Source: Acephala macrosclerotiorum | Lineage: Eukaryota; Ascomycota; Leotiomycetes; Helotiales; Mollisiaceae | NCBI GenBank assembly: GCA_014904845.1 | Contig: MU119247.1 | Coordinates: forward strand, 124,001 to 188,000 | Length of the DNA stretch: 64,000 bases | Direction: 5' to 3' | In this document: one piece after another, positions 37,980 to 50,411 of the stretch | Numbering within the stretch: position 1 is the stretch's first letter | Layout of the letters: each line of letters begins with the position of its first letter | Made by a program: the position numbers and the translations under genes | Notes under the pieces: model-generated | What the model was told of the DNA's origin: nothing | The model's input: the letters and a program-made list of their open reading frames with translations, nothing else | Databases searched by the model: none

Positions 37980-38664
37980 CCTACGTAGTGCCTACCACTT
38001 ACTTACACATTTGATTAACTTGGCTTTTGGGTCAAGAATTGACGCAAAATTGCTAGTCTTCGCCACGCAGATTCAAATACCTGGCGGGTCTTTCGGAAAC
38101 GTTCAATGATTGTAGTATGGCAAGTCTCGTGCGGGGAAGTCGTCGGTTGAAAGAGTACAGCACACCTAGGTATACCGTGACTCCGTAGCTGGGAAATTGC
38201 GAATTCCAAAGCCCCTTCTGAATTTGCATGACACTTTCAAGCGATCATCTCTGACGAGTACCGATACTTCAGAATGTGTTTGGGGTCATGATATTTTGAC
38301 TTTGTGAAACAATTGTAAAGTGTTGCGCACGCAGGGAGAAATGACATCCCGCGCAACCTATCAAGCCGCTCACAGTCTGATTGTAGCCTGTAAAATCGAT
38401 TCATTACGTCAATAAATGATACTTCTTCATCTCAAGTCCTTTCCTTTTCCTCAATTTTGGAGCAAACCCCTTGTTTTCGGACCCAACACGAGGAGAGCAT
38501 GATTAGTGGAGAGTGGAGCGATTCTGGTGATTCTACATCGTGTAGTTTTGATGTGGTAAGAAGGCGAAGCACGGCGCCTATCAGTGTCCCCGGACTCCCC
38601 GGACGCGCCGGGAACGCTTATGCCTTTGACGATAGTTAAAGGTTTCCTGCTTGGGGAAAAAAGT

Positions 38665-38815
38665 CCACGTAGAGTTTACGTAATAAAACGTGATATTTTT
38701 GAAAAATTTATATCACGTTTCTATGCTAAGCTTTTGCCCAGAAACGCCAAGATGTGTCGCTTTTGGCATTTAGCGCTCCCCGTAAAACTTAAGCTCTAGC
38801 TCCAGCTCTACGTGG
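38665..38815. mobile_element. Nested inverted repeats, MITE candidate
   Basis: CCACGTAGAG at 38665-38674 is inverted as CTCTACGTGG at 38806-38815, and just inside, GTTTACG faces CGTAAAAC. A second, perfect 11-bp stem (AAACGTGATAT at 38686-38696 and ATATCACGTTT at 38710-38720) has a 13-base loop. Total length is 151 bp and no frame is coding. Terminal inverted repeats at this size fit a miniature element, but no target duplication is certain, and a structured RNA is the alternative. Confidence 0.45.
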
Positions 38816-39516
38816 GGGGTTATAGGGGGGGAACGCCCCTACTCGCGCCGGTGGAGCCAGGGCGAATAAAAAATCCATATATTAAAAGCTTTATAATAAA
38901 TTCAAGTCGTCAAAGGCAGGGCATGGCGCGAGGCACGAGGGACATCCCACTATCTCCTTATCGCTGCGGGGCGCACATTAGGGAAGCTTATCTGCTGACC
39001 AAAAAGCGTCAACACACGCTAGCAGGGGCATCAGAGCGCTAAGAAGCTTACTGTAGTTACCTATGTAATCTAGCAACCGGTACAGGGCTTAGGTAACCTA
39101 AATGAAGTTTATTTCTAGCGACACTTACAAGCTTAAAGGCCCTGTAACTAAAGCCTGGAGAGCCTAGATGGTCGCTGCTAGGATAGTGCTGTTGGTTGCT
39201 GGGTCATATGAGTGGCTTACAAGGGCTACTCGAGCGGATCTTAGTGTGTGTTCAGAACTGTACAAGCTTTATGCAGGTCAAGCTTATTTCGTCTTATCAT
39301 TCCCTCTTAACCTTCCTCTTCTTTCTTATCAGTTGAGGCATCCGTAATAGATTTAGCGTTCAATTGTCCCATATGCAACTCCACGCACCTTGGATTTCTT
39401 CCGACCTTAGCTATCATTATATTCATGATTTGGCCTCACTATATCATCTGATTCGTCACATATTCACACATTCTGTTTATTTCTACTGTGGAAGGCGACC
39501 TCGTTGAAGTTCAAAG

Positions 39517-41761
39517 ATGAGCGCTCACGAAAGTCCCAGCAGTCCCGCGGATCCGGAGAAGCGGGGCAAGTCTGGTGGAATCGAACCGAGCGATGGCCGC
39601 CAATACACTAGTGATGCCAACGATGAAGGAATTGTCGTATCCGATACAAATAAGCTGCACCGAAGTCTGAAAGGGAGACACATGCAGATGATCGCCATGT
39701 AAGTGTTTTCACCTGCATGATTCCTTCCTTCCTCGTCGCTCCTGGGCCTCGAGCTTTGATAAGCCTTCCTTGATCGAGCTTCCATCCGCTTTTGTATCAA
39801 TGTACCAAGACATACACTAATTTGATCTCAGCGGCGGCGCTATCGGCGCAGGTCTCTTCGTCGGAAGTGGTGGTGCTTTTCAAACTGGAGGTCCTGGCGC
39901 CGTACTCATAGGTTTCATGATTATTGGTGAGTGCCAGACAATCCAACTTTTATTGACAAATATAATAGGTTTACAATAGGTGGCATGATGTATGGATCCA
40001 CCACTTCGCAGACCGTCGTGAAAGCATTCTGACGATTGCGTTTAGATACCTGATGATGCAAGCGCTCGCCGAGATGTCCGTCATGTACCCGATTAATGGA
40101 GCATTTACCATGTACATTTGCAGGTTCATTGACCCTTCGTGGGGATTTGCCTGCGGATGGGAATACGGCATTAGTTGGCTCACTGTACTGCCTTTTGAGA
40201 TTTCTGCAGCTTGCAATGTAAGAATGATCCTTGCCATGCTTAGTCGGTTCTAACCCAGCAAGATCATACACTATTGGACGAGTGTAGAGAATGTCAATGA
40301 CTGCGCTTGGATCATACCGTTGCTTTTCGCTCTTACCCTCATCCAGATCTTTGGAGTCAGAGGTTATGGAGAGGTAAGTGAACACTCATGGACGATCTTA
40401 AATCGCTGCTAACCGGGTAGGTCGAATTTGCTCTCAGCTTAATGAAAGTCATCGCATGTGTTGGGTTCATGATTCTGGGAATTATCATCGACTGTGGTGG
40501 TGTACCAACCGATCACAGAGGTTACATAGGTGCCAAATATTGGTATGAATGTGTTTACTTAAAGTTCCCGACACGCACTGACCGGAGGACTCGTGTTAGG
40601 CATTCTCCATATAGTGCTTTCCTCAATGGCTTCCATGGATTCTGTACCGTTTTTGTCACGGCCTCGTTTGCCTTTAGCGGAACCGAACTTACGGGGCTGG
40701 CTGCTGCTGAGGCCGAAAACCCTAGGAAAGAAATCCCCAAAGCCACGAGGCAGGTCGTCTGGCGCATTTGCATTTTCTACATCGTCAATCTCTTCCTCGT
40801 CGGTCTCATTGTACCCGAAAACAGTCCGCTTTACAGTGGCGCGGGAGCCGAAAGTCGGCATTCACCCTTTGTGATTGCTATCGAACTAGCAGGCATCAAA
40901 GCACTCCCCTCAATATTCAACGCCATGATTTTGATTTCCGTGATGAGCGTTGCCAACTCGTGCACGTTTGGCTCTACCCGAACCTTCCAAGCGTTGGCTG
41001 ATAATGGTAAGTCCTTCGGTGATCAGGCTAAAGGATCACATCTGACCACTGCGAACAGGCATGGGCCCAAAGTTATTCGCCTATGTCGATAAGAAGGGCC
41101 GTCCCCTCGTCGTCACCCTACTTCAACTTCTTTTCGGGTGTTTGGCGTTCATCAATTTAGATACTAGTGGAGGTGGTAACATCTTCAACTGGCTCCTATC
41201 CCTATCTGGTCTCTCTTCGTTCTTCATTTTCGGCAGTATCGCTGTAGCCCACATCCGCTTCCGGTCAGCGTGGTAAATTGCCCCCACCACTTCTTAATGT
41301 TGTTCCTGCGCCCCTAACCGTGCCTTGACAGGAAACATAATGGTCACAGCGTCGACGAACTTCCCTTCAGAGCCGCATTCGGAATCTGGGGCTCTTACGC
41401 CTGCGCCGTTTTGAATTTCCTCTGCCTAACCGCCCAATTCTACGTCGCCCTTTGGCCCGTCGGCGGGCCCAATCTCAACCCTACCATCTTCTTCCAGGAC
41501 TATCTTGCAGGCCCCTTCCTCATTTTTCTATACGCTATCTGGAAGACCTGGTCTTGGTTCATGGTTCCGGCGCATCGCCCGCTCTACGTCAAAATCAAGG
41601 ATATCGACATCTACACGGGGATGCGTGAGGAACAACTTGGAATCAGCGGGGCGCAAGCCGACCCGGACTACCGAAGGCAAAGTATCATGGAGATGCAAAG
41701 CGAACAGAAGAAGAAGGGGCCTGTTGGATATGCAAAGGCCTTCGTCACATCTATATTCTAA
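39517..41761 (+). CDS. Amino-acid permease (AAT/YAT family), 9 exons
   Basis: Exons are 39517-39698, 39832-39926, 39980-39989, 40046-40217, 40263-40373, 40421-40542, 40600-41006, 41059-41272 and 41332-41761, giving 580 residues. The third exon is only 10 nt, and it is needed to keep phase and to give IIGGMIYLMMQALAEM, which matches the family in length and pattern. Landmarks are SLKGRHMQMIAIGGAIGAGLFVGSG split by the first intron, FVTASFAFSGTELTGLAAAE, ENPRKEIPKA, and MSVANSCTFGSTRTFQALADNGMGPK. About 12 membrane helices are expected, with a cytosolic N-terminus and a charged C-tail. It imports amino acids in symport with protons across the plasma membrane; specificity is not predictable. The intron 40543-40599 is 57 bp and stop-free in frame. 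Confidence 0.92.
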
Positions 41762-43740
41762 TCTGAGCGTTGGTCTCGGTAATCAATCAACCGCAATCCG
41801 AGACCCTTGGATTGAGGCGGATTGAGGATTGAGGTTTGAGGATCAAGTCAACGTCAATATTTCCTAGATAGGCAAGAGAACGATAGCTCCAGGAGGAAAG
41901 AACGATATGAGGCAAAGGATTCAAGAGATCATGAAATGTACGTATGTCAGGCTGGCAAACCATTTATTCCTAGAACACAGCTAGAATGCTCTCCGGAGCA
42001 GAGTTCTAGATTCTAAGGTCAGCTAGCTGGATAAATCCCGGAATTTACGTGCAGATTTGATAATTGATTATCTTTATTAGTTGTATAAATCCTGTGATTT
42101 TACTCGTTAAAATTGTTATTTTTAATAAGGTTTTTTTTTTCTTTTTATCGGCTATTTCTTTTGTCGATTATTTCGTTTAATTTTTATTATTTTATTTTAA
42201 ATTATTATAATTTTTCCATTTTTCTATTTTTATATAAAATAATATAAAAATATTAAAAGTTTTTATTTTAATTTAGCGATTTTTAATTTTAATAATTATT
42301 TTTATATTTATAATATAATTAATTAAATCGTTATTTAATAATAATTTATTAATAATAAAAATTAATTTAATTTATATTAAATTTATAAATAAATACTTTT
42401 TATAATTTTTAATATAAATATAAAAAAATAATAAATAATTTATTATTAAAATTATTAAAAACGATTTTAATAATATATTAAACAATAAAAATATATATAA
42501 ATTTATTTAATTATAAATAAAAAAAAATATAATAAAACAAATATTATTATAATTTTAATAAACGTTTTAAAAACGCGTAAAAAACGAAAATAAAAATAAA
42601 AAATAATATAATATTAAAATTTATAAATAATTTTTATATTTTAATATATTTTTAATACTACATTATATAAAATAATATAAAAAAATATATATAATAAAAA
42701 TATTATTTTTAAATATAAATATTAATTATTATATTTTATTAAAAAAAATTTAAAATTAAAATTTTCATAAGTCGGTCGAGTAAATTGTATAGCGACCTCG
42801 CAAGCGAGCCCCGCAATCTGGCTGTCCAGTATCATTTCTAGCTTGATAATCGATAATCAAGTTACAAAAGAGTTTTGTCTGATTGGCTACCGGGCCTTTG
42901 CACCAGCAATCCGTTGTGTGAACCCTGAGCCCCTCGTTTTTCTATTTTCATGTTAATCAAGAGCTCCCCACCTCAAACTGTCAACACTTCTATTTGTTCA
43001 AATTCTGATGATTTAGAGAGTTTTTTCGCATCTATTTCAATATATTCAAAGTTCGTAGCAGCAAAGCCTCATTGTTGATTGGTATCTCCACGGTGTTGTT
43101 GATTCCACCACGAAGAGTTGCTCACGGCCCCGGGTTCCCCAATTGGGAGCCCCAAGAAGTCATTGACCAGTTAGCTTTCAAAGACGTTATCAATCCCGGA
43201 AGCCCGGCACGTGGAAGCGATCCAAGTACGCGGGGTCAGGAAGCCATGATGCAGCGACCCTATTAAGGTTCAGCAGCTGATTATGCCATACGCGAGCATT
43301 CTTGCGCAACGCCATCATCAGAATCCCAATCGCATCGCATCCTCATATCAACACCGCGTTTTAAACCAAACAGCGCCCCTACTGCAGAATTGACGTGATT
43401 GTCTCGTGGAATGTGCCTTCTCTCTAAGCTGCTGAGATGTTTCGTTGCAGCTTGAAACTCGAATGAGATTCAATTCTGAAGGCGTGATGAGAGTCTTGTG
43501 ATTTCGAGACTGACACTAGAGCGTTATCTCCCCAAAATCCGACTCTGGGCCCATTGTTGCGTCTGGACCCTCGATGGCATAATTTGAGGGGCTTGATTGT
43601 GAGTTTGTCTTGTTGATATAAGGCCAAGGGTCCTTCCGCGTTGCCCAAAATCCAACCCACTGCTTGGCATCAACACAGGCACTTTACATCTCCCCCGGTT
43701 ACACATTGATCGATCATTCAGATTTAGCTTCTCCGCAATC
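41762..43740. other. Intergenic with a small AT-rich tract
   Basis: Ordinary sequence to about 42,050, an AT tract of about 0.7 kb, then ordinary sequence again from 42,770. No gene recognised. The last few hundred bases would hold the promoter of the dioxygenase gene. Confidence 0.45.
42055..42770. repeat. Small AT-rich RIP-like tract
   Basis: Almost pure A/T with residual CpG, like the main block. The left half is T-rich and the right half A-rich on the plus strand. TTGATAATTGATTAT-type sequence near 42,057 resembles TTGATAATCGATAAT near 42,843. It is probably a short mutated repeat copy. Confidence 0.65.
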
Positions 43741-45231
43741 ATGACACCATCAGTAACACAAGATGATGTTCAGGTCCAACCTGTCTCTCCCATCTTCAGC
43801 AACGCCCGCACCATCCCAGAGATCAAGAAGAGTGTTCAAGGATTAACTCAAAGTGCTTCATTCAGGGCTCCACTTACTTACTCTGGAACTCTTGATCACT
43901 ATGAATCTTTTAATGTGACCTCCGTCATTGGAAGAGAGTATCCCAAGGTGCAGCTCACTGAAATCTTGAAGGATGATGCCAAGATCAGAGATCTCGCTAT
44001 CACTGGTACGTCTCCACTTTGCCTCTAAACTGTCAAGAATTGTGCTGATGGAAACTAGTTTCTCAAAGAGGTGTCGTGTTCTTCAGGAACCAGGAAATTG
44101 ATATTGAAGACCAGAAGATCTTGGGACAGAAGCTTGGGGAGCTCACTGGCAAGCCTGAGACTTCGAAGGTTTGTAACTATGAGAGGTTTTGGAATGGCCT
44201 TCGCTAATACCAGACAGTTGCACAAACATGCATTGAGCAACAGCAAGCGGGGCATCGCCGTTGACGAGAATGGAAAGCTCGATGATGAGGTTTCTGTCAT
44301 CTCTTCCGAACAAAACAGAAAACTTTACCAAGGCCGCTTCTTTGGAGCCAAGCGAATCGCCAGCGAGGGATGGCATGCAGAGTAAGCCAGCTCTTTGTGA
44401 CCGTCTAACGCCGAGACTAACAAAGACATAGCATCACTTTTGAGCGTATCCCATCCGACTACGCAATCTTAAAGATCATCAAGACTCCAGAGGACGTTGG
44501 TGGCGACACCCTCTGGGCGTCTGGCTACGAAGCATTTGATCGCTTGTCTCCTGTCTGGCAACGATTTGCAGAAGGATTGACTGCTACTCATCACCAACCC
44601 AACTTCAACAAGGTTGCTTCGGAGCATAACTTGGAGCTGTTGGAAGAGGAGAGGGGTGCACCAGAGAACAAAGGAATTGATTTCACTGCTTCTCAGTAAG
44701 TTTTTATCTAATGATAAGTGATTGAGGAGGAGCTGATGAGGTGCAATTTAGCCCGGTTGTGCGAACCAATCCTGTCACGGGATGGAAGAGTCTATTTGGT
44801 GCGGGGCACCAGGTTCATGCTGGATGGATCGATAATGTGACTGAGACAGAGAGCGAGGTTATCAAGGCCTACTGTAAGTTTTACCACCACCTGAATCATC
44901 TCCCTTCCAGCTTAAATGCTCAAAGGCAAAACTGACATAAAAACTCAGTCAACAAGCTGATCGCCGAAAACCACGACCTGCAAGTTAGGTTCAAGTGGAA
45001 CAAGAACGATCTTGCTATCTGGGACAAGTAAGTTCCTGTAATATGATGAGACTTATGAATAGGGATGTTTGGGGAAATAGGCTGACAGAAAATAGTCGCT
45101 CCGTGTTCCATACTGCTACGAATGATTATGAAGGCAAGCGCCAAGGAAACAGAGTCGTGAGCTTGGGTGAGAAGCCGTACTACAATCCTGCAAGCAAGTC
45201 GAGACGTGAGGCGTTGTTTGGTGGCTTGTGA
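43741..45231 (+). CDS. TauD/TfdA Fe(II)/2-oxoglutarate dioxygenase, 7 exons
   Basis: Exons are 43741-44005, 44059-44168, 44218-44381, 44432-44695, 44752-44873, 44949-45027 and 45096-45231; together 379 residues, with every junction in phase. The iron ligands of the family are visible as HAD, formed across the third intron (GWHADITFERIP), and the distal His in RSVFHTATNDY. The 2-oxoglutarate-binding Arg would be the one in GKRQGNRVVSLG. GGDTLWASGYEAFDRLSP is a further family hallmark. Such fungal enzymes oxidise sulfonates such as taurine or related small acids, coupled to 2-oxoglutarate decarboxylation. No signal peptide, so cytosolic. A role in sulfur acquisition is likely from the family but unproven. 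Confidence 0.92.
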
Positions 45232-47072
45232 GCTGCTGTCAGAAATGCTACAAAGAGTTGCTAGAAGAGTGCTGCGAGTAGGAATGAGAGACTTGAGCAA
45301 CTTTCAAGGCTGCATCTTCGCTTGAGTCGTGCATCGTGACTGGTACTGCAGCATGGTATGCAAATCAGATACTCGAGAATAGCCATGCAAAGTTTGGTAT
45401 ATGCAAAGAGTTCTTCTTTTCCGTCTTAGGTGTTGGGTGATCAGAGATCAAGTGATTAGGCGAGGTTGGGTACGGTTAAGCGAGACCTCCCTCTTTACAC
45501 TTTCCCGTCGTCTGTAGGAGTGTGTACAGTGAACGCGGTATTCCTATACTTTCTAAAAATCCCACTTCTATATAACTTCGATTTAGTTCCATTGCATAAT
45601 GCGGCTGATTGTGGCATGCGTGCATCGAGTGTGATCAGTTCTCAGGATCGCTTCCACGTGACGCCTCTTCAATTTCAATTTCACAGCCATCGCTTTCGTC
45701 CGCCGCTTTCCATGCGCTTACATTCAGCAGTCTATCGATCGTCTTCATGTAATCTCGCGGTTTGCTAGAAGTCCAAAGGAAGCATTGAATGATGGTGCTG
45801 GTCTTGAACGGCGGTAGTAAAATCGGCGTTCTCTCATTGCCGGGTCCTACCTCGAATCCTGCAATAAGATATTGTGGAGTCTTTATACGGGTACGAGTTC
45901 CCGAAAAGAAAAGAAAAATTCGTACCCTCCGAGACTTGTGTAGCTTGATGAGACTAGTGATGAATGAGTCTTTCCTGTCTCCTGTCTTATGAAAACTGCG
46001 AAAAGATTTTATTGCCAAGAGCACAGACTCTGCTCCGCTCAAAATCAGGTGGCAGAGCTTGTATTCTCGTGGCGGAAAGGAATCTTGCAATCAAATCGAG
46101 TTTCTGAAGAGAAGCAGAACGTCGCACATGATGACAAGACATAGTTCTTGACGCAGACCGAAAAACAACACGGCTTTGCAGCAGAAGGATTACAAATTCG
46201 ATGATACACTGGTAACATCCCAAACAAGGAAACCCAATCAGGCTCAGGCTATTCGCCAAGTCTTATTAGGGAAGGTGATTATGCTTTGCGACAAGCATTG
46301 AGATTGGAAGGAAGCAATGAGTGTATAAGGCCAAAGTCATAGAATGTAACATTTTGACATAAAAGATTACTACCTCGTGACAATTCGTGAAGTACCAGCC
46401 TGTACACCGATACCGTGGTCATGATCGGGTCATCAAAAGCGTATTCCGATCCACTTACCCAGTCTGGACTTGAAAGCACTGGCAATGTCAACATTCTTAG
46501 ATAGGAATGGATACGATTTGTAGCCATGAACAATTGTTTGATTTGCAATGATTTGCAAAAGTCGAGTTGAAAGACGGAAAGGAGGAAGGGATATTGTCGA
46601 TGATTGAGTAAGGTGTCCTTAATTAAGCAAGCAGTAAACCAGAAGGGTGGGGGCAGCAGGCAATGTCTTATCGCCGTAGAGAGATTCCATTTTCACTTTA
46701 TGTTAGTCGAATAGTAAAGAAGAGGGGACGATAAAAGATGTTCAGAAGATGTCTAATGACAAGCGAGCGAAAATCTGGTCTCGAGTCGTAGTTTTTCTTA
46801 CAGCCCTCCAAAAGTGCATCAATCCGGGCCCATACCAAGGATAGTCCATTCCGGCCTTTGCAAACGCGACCATCCTTCCTTGATATATATCTATGAACCC
46901 AGATCAACTGTCATCTGAATACTTGGTGTTGACTGTATTAACGATTGAAGAGAAGGAAAGAAACCCTCAAGACAAGAAGCGAAGAGTTCTCATGATCATA
47001 GAGAAAAAGAGAAAGAACGAGTGGGTTCTAAAGGAAAGAGTAGTGTTATTTGGGCGTCGATTGGGTGTTCAA
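45232..47072. other. Intergenic, 1.8 kb, one doubtful coding stretch
   Basis: A minus-strand frame at 45635-46090 ends with a protein-like tail (FLWTSSKPRDYMKTIDRLL and an acidic C-terminus), and a GTAC...GCAG intron can be imagined before it. No start, domain or homologous motif was recognised, so no gene is called. Otherwise nothing is seen. Confidence 0.3.
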
Positions 47073-48788
47073 TCAAGCCCCCTTTGCGGCTGTTGTAATA
47101 TCCCAAGATGGAGTCCAATTGAAGTCAGCTAGGTCGAGCTCCTCCGAACTCAAAGCCCATTCCTCCGAGAAAAAAGCAAGACGGTCGCCAACGTCGCCAA
47201 AAACCGGTCCGGTATTGCTTTCAAGTAGTTCGGAATCCTTCCCAAGAAGTTCAGGTTGAGGAAGACGCCGGGAATTCTCCACAACGCTAGTGAGCCTTGA
47301 CGGCGATGGAGAATTCGAATTTGACTCTGTGGCGGTGTCGCTTGTTTTCAAAGGAGCGCGCCTCTGACTCGGACGTGAATGACCCTTGCTGGTAAGTAAA
47401 GAGACATGCTGCAACTCGTGTTGGTGTATGTCCAAGTCTGGAAAGCACACGCGAGATCCTGAATTTGGCGAATAATCCGACAGAAAAGGTGGAGTTGACG
47501 GTTGCTGGACTTCGCTCGAAGCACTTGGTGGATCTTTTGGGTTCGTCAGGCTTGGATTTGCCACCAAAAGATAGGTTTCTTCCTGTAAAAAGTTGGGCGG
47601 CGGAGAACCGGCTGCGGAGTCGATCATAGAGCGATATGTGGAGAATGCCAGCTTCTGAGCTTCCTCCAGAATTTCCATCATCTTCCTACCTAATCGTTCT
47701 TCAATCGGCTGTATCTCTTCGCTGATAGCTGAATCGAGAGCTCTCTTGAAGAATTTCGGTAACTCTTGACGGAGGTAGTCTTCGTACTTCTCCACCTCTT
47801 GTGTCTTGGATTGCCGGATGTCATTGTCATCATGATCTCTAATGTGTTCGAAATCTGGGAATCATATCAGTACCGAAATTCCCATGTCTAATTAGGCTAA
47901 CGAGAAGAAAGCTGTATGGAATAAGTGGAGCGCCGCATCAGAGGAAATTTAACTCACAAGGACTTGGCACTTCTTCGCTAGGAAACAGTAGCTGATACAC
48001 TTCTCTCCACCTATCTGCCTCCGTTTGGCCAGGATATGTCTTCTTTCTTGACCGAAGCCGTTCCATCATTCTGCCAGTAACACCTTCTACTTGTCGGTCG
48101 GGTTTTGCTTCGCAGCCCTCGGTAGCTTCGACATGAGCGTCAAGATCTTCCTCTGAATCAAAGATCCCTTTGCATCGTGGGCATTGGTGAATCCGATGGT
48201 ATCGATACAGATGGGCCCTGGAACACGTTAGTGGGCGAATAATAGCGATTTTGGACACGTAGCATACTTCAGTCTTGCCACCGTTTGGAGAGGTGTCAAA
48301 GCACAAGGTCCCCAATTTGGCACACAGTACTTCCTAGGATCATGTTTGCGATACGGACATGCAAATTTGGCATCGGAATCCGCAGGCTCATGAAGGCTGT
48401 GGGCTGTTCTGGGCCTCTTTGGTGCCCTGAAATCGCCATTGTCGAATGAATCGGATTGCACATGGTAGCTCTCAAAATCAGATGCTGATTCTAAAACGTA
48501 TAAATGTGCGTAACTGGCATGGGCGCCACCGTTCATAACATCCAACGGGTATCTTCGATACTGGTTTTTGTGAAAGTTGGTCCAAAATTGCCTTGTGAGA
48601 CGATCGATCAAGGCCTCTTTCGCGTCCTGCAGCGTTGGTCTTATCAGAGTATTTCTATCTTGGTGATAGACCGAGAAGCGGTCGCTGATTTGGCACAAGT
48701 CTTCAGATTGGATGTATTCGTCCTCGTCGCACGAGTCAAAGTCTTCGTCCAAATCAGTTAGGTCTTCGCCAGGAAACTGATGATTCAT
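47073..48788 (-). CDS. C2H2-like fungal protein of unknown function, 3 exons
   Basis: Exons in transcript order are 48788-48268, 48217-47958 and 47854-47073, giving 520 residues. The N-terminus is acidic. The core pattern CPYRKHDPRKYC (about residue 143), then LKAHLYRYHRIHQCPRCKGIF with a second Cys-pair and DAHVEATEGC, is that of a common ascomycete family of degenerate C2H2 proteins. After it come the family motifs GMMERLRSRKK-like, RWREVYQLLFP and VPSPYFE; the last is restored only by the second splice. The C-terminal 200 residues are Ser/Pro-rich and probably disordered. Nuclear function is possible but not shown. The introns are 50 and 103 bp. The gene is intact. Confidence 0.83.
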
Positions 48789-49493
48789 TAAAGTTGACAG
48801 TTGGCAGGTTCTGTCCGAATGTTGCGGTTAACGAATTTGGCGGTTCCGTTTGTCTTGACTTTTCAAGCCAAAACAAGGCTGGAACCTCTCCAATACCGAT
48901 GGTGTTCGTCAGATCTGGTCTTGACTAATTCCTCTGCTCTGTTCAAACCAAAATGTGTGTCTGCATAGTTGCTGGTTCCAAGAAGGTATCCGTTTAATTT
49001 GGGAGATGGTAGGGGAGTGGACAAAAGTGAAGTGAAGGGGAGTTCGGAGATGGGAACTGAATTATGGCGTTGGCATGTCAAGTAAGTCGGGCGTAGGCTA
49101 GACCATAGGCGACCGGGGTTTTCGCACACGGGTGCGTAACTCATCTGTTGCGCAACAAGATTGGCAAGGCTCAGCAAGCCATGCAGCTTGAATAGGCCAA
49201 TAGCAAGCGCTCGTCTCAATCACGGCATGATGGATGACGTTACTGGCGGAAAAGTAGTTTTGCATACTTGCGCAGAACTTAAGAGTGCCTGGCGGAAATT
49301 GATGCAAAAAGGATCTTGCTGGCAAGAGATTGGACGCGAGCAACACAATTCTGGAAAGTAGAGGTGAAGGAAGAAACGATTGTCGAACAAGGAAAGGTGC
49401 CCTCAATTAAGCGATATGCGCTTTCATCATTTCCAGCTCTTGCCTCGCGGCTTCCATTCCCAACTTGAAACTTCAGAGAGCCAAACTTCCAAC
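48789..49493. other. Intergenic, no gene recognised
   Basis: Between the promoter side of the C2H2-like gene and the 3' end of the calmodulin-like gene, both on the minus strand. Frames of 66-118 codons occur on both strands (for example 48863-49219 minus) without recognisable motifs. Confidence 0.4.
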
Positions 49494-50411
49494 CTACTTC
49501 CGATTCAAAACCTGTAAGAATTCCTCAACTGGAAACAGCGATTAGCAAATTATCTTTTTAATAATTCACAACACTAGGAAAACTCACAATCAATACTCCC
49601 ATTCCCATCCTGATCTACCTCCTTCATAACCTCATCAACCTCTGCATCGGTCAAATTCTCCCCGATGCTAGCCATCACGTCTCTTAGCTCAGCAGCAGAG
49701 ATCACGCCGTCGTTGTCTTTGTCGAAGACGGCGAACGCGGCTTTAAGTTCGGATTCTGTGTCGAGGGACTTAGATTTTCGGGCCATCATTGAGAGGAACT
49801 CTGTGAAACAGATGAAATTAGCGTTGTGGGGTTGTGGGGTTGTAAGGGAGAAGAGGGAGGAGAAGGGGACGGGGGGGAGGAACGGGGGAGAGGTGGAAAA
49901 TATACCAGGGAAGTCCATGGCTCCGTCCGCATCAGTGTCCCCTTCATTGACGATATCCTGGAGCTCAGCATCGCTGGGGTTCTGTCCCAGGGATCTCATT
50001 ACTGCTCCTAGTTCACTTGATGTGATGTTGCCTGTTGAAGAAATGTCAGATTGATCACATGACCATCTCTCAAGCAAAAATCGCGAGTCCAAAGCTCATT
50101 TACGGGCATATGAATAATGCAAGTCTCACTGACCATCGCCATTTTTATCCTGATTTCCCCAATTAGCATAATTTCTCCCCTCGTATCCCTAAGTTCCGAC
50201 TGGTGTGAAAAGTGGGGGTGGCTGAGTAGCACAACTTACGAAAAGAGCGAACACCCTCTTAAACTCTTCGACCTGCTCCTTTGGAAAAGCATTGATCTCA
50301 GCTATTTGGTCATCGGTAAGTGCGTTGCCCTAAATATGAAGTTAGCGATTAGGCTTCTACACGTGATGCAAGTTGGAAGGTGAGGATCCGCGGAGAGAGG
50401 AGACTGACCAT
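49494..50411 (-). CDS. Calmodulin-like EF-hand protein, 6 exons
   Basis: Exons in transcript order are 50411-50409 (ATG only), 50329-50240, 50149-50134 (16 nt), 50031-49906, 49800-49588 and 49528-49494, giving 160 residues. All four calcium loops keep the acidic ligands at positions 1, 3, 5 and 12: [36 protein letters not shown] and [12 protein letters not shown]. Segments such as [14 protein letters not shown] and [18 protein letters not shown] are nearly calmodulin. The N-terminus is longer than in calmodulin and several usually invariant residues differ, so this is probably a second, divergent calmodulin-like protein rather than the essential one. It would bind calcium and regulate partner proteins in the cytosol. 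The first exon is exactly one codon long, followed by a 79-bp intron. Confidence 0.86.

Larger units (their letters stand above)
37760..39516. other. Spacer between AT block and permease gene
   Basis: Normal composition resumes at about 37,790. It holds an 11-bp tandem repeat and a nested hairpin (listed separately). Short frames at 37,764-39,042 show no recognisable family. The permease leader and promoter occupy the last few hundred bases. Confidence 0.45.

Noticed and set aside
40543..40599. Open frame through this part of the permease
   Set aside because: Donor, acceptor and family alignment (YWHSPYSAFLNGFHG) show it is a stop-free intron.
45635..46090. 151-codon minus-strand frame
   Set aside because: Protein-like tail but no start, domain or supporting exon; left as intergenic.
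50008..50232. 74-codon minus-strand frame in the calmodulin-like gene
   Set aside because: Mostly intron sequence of the calmodulin-like gene in read-through.
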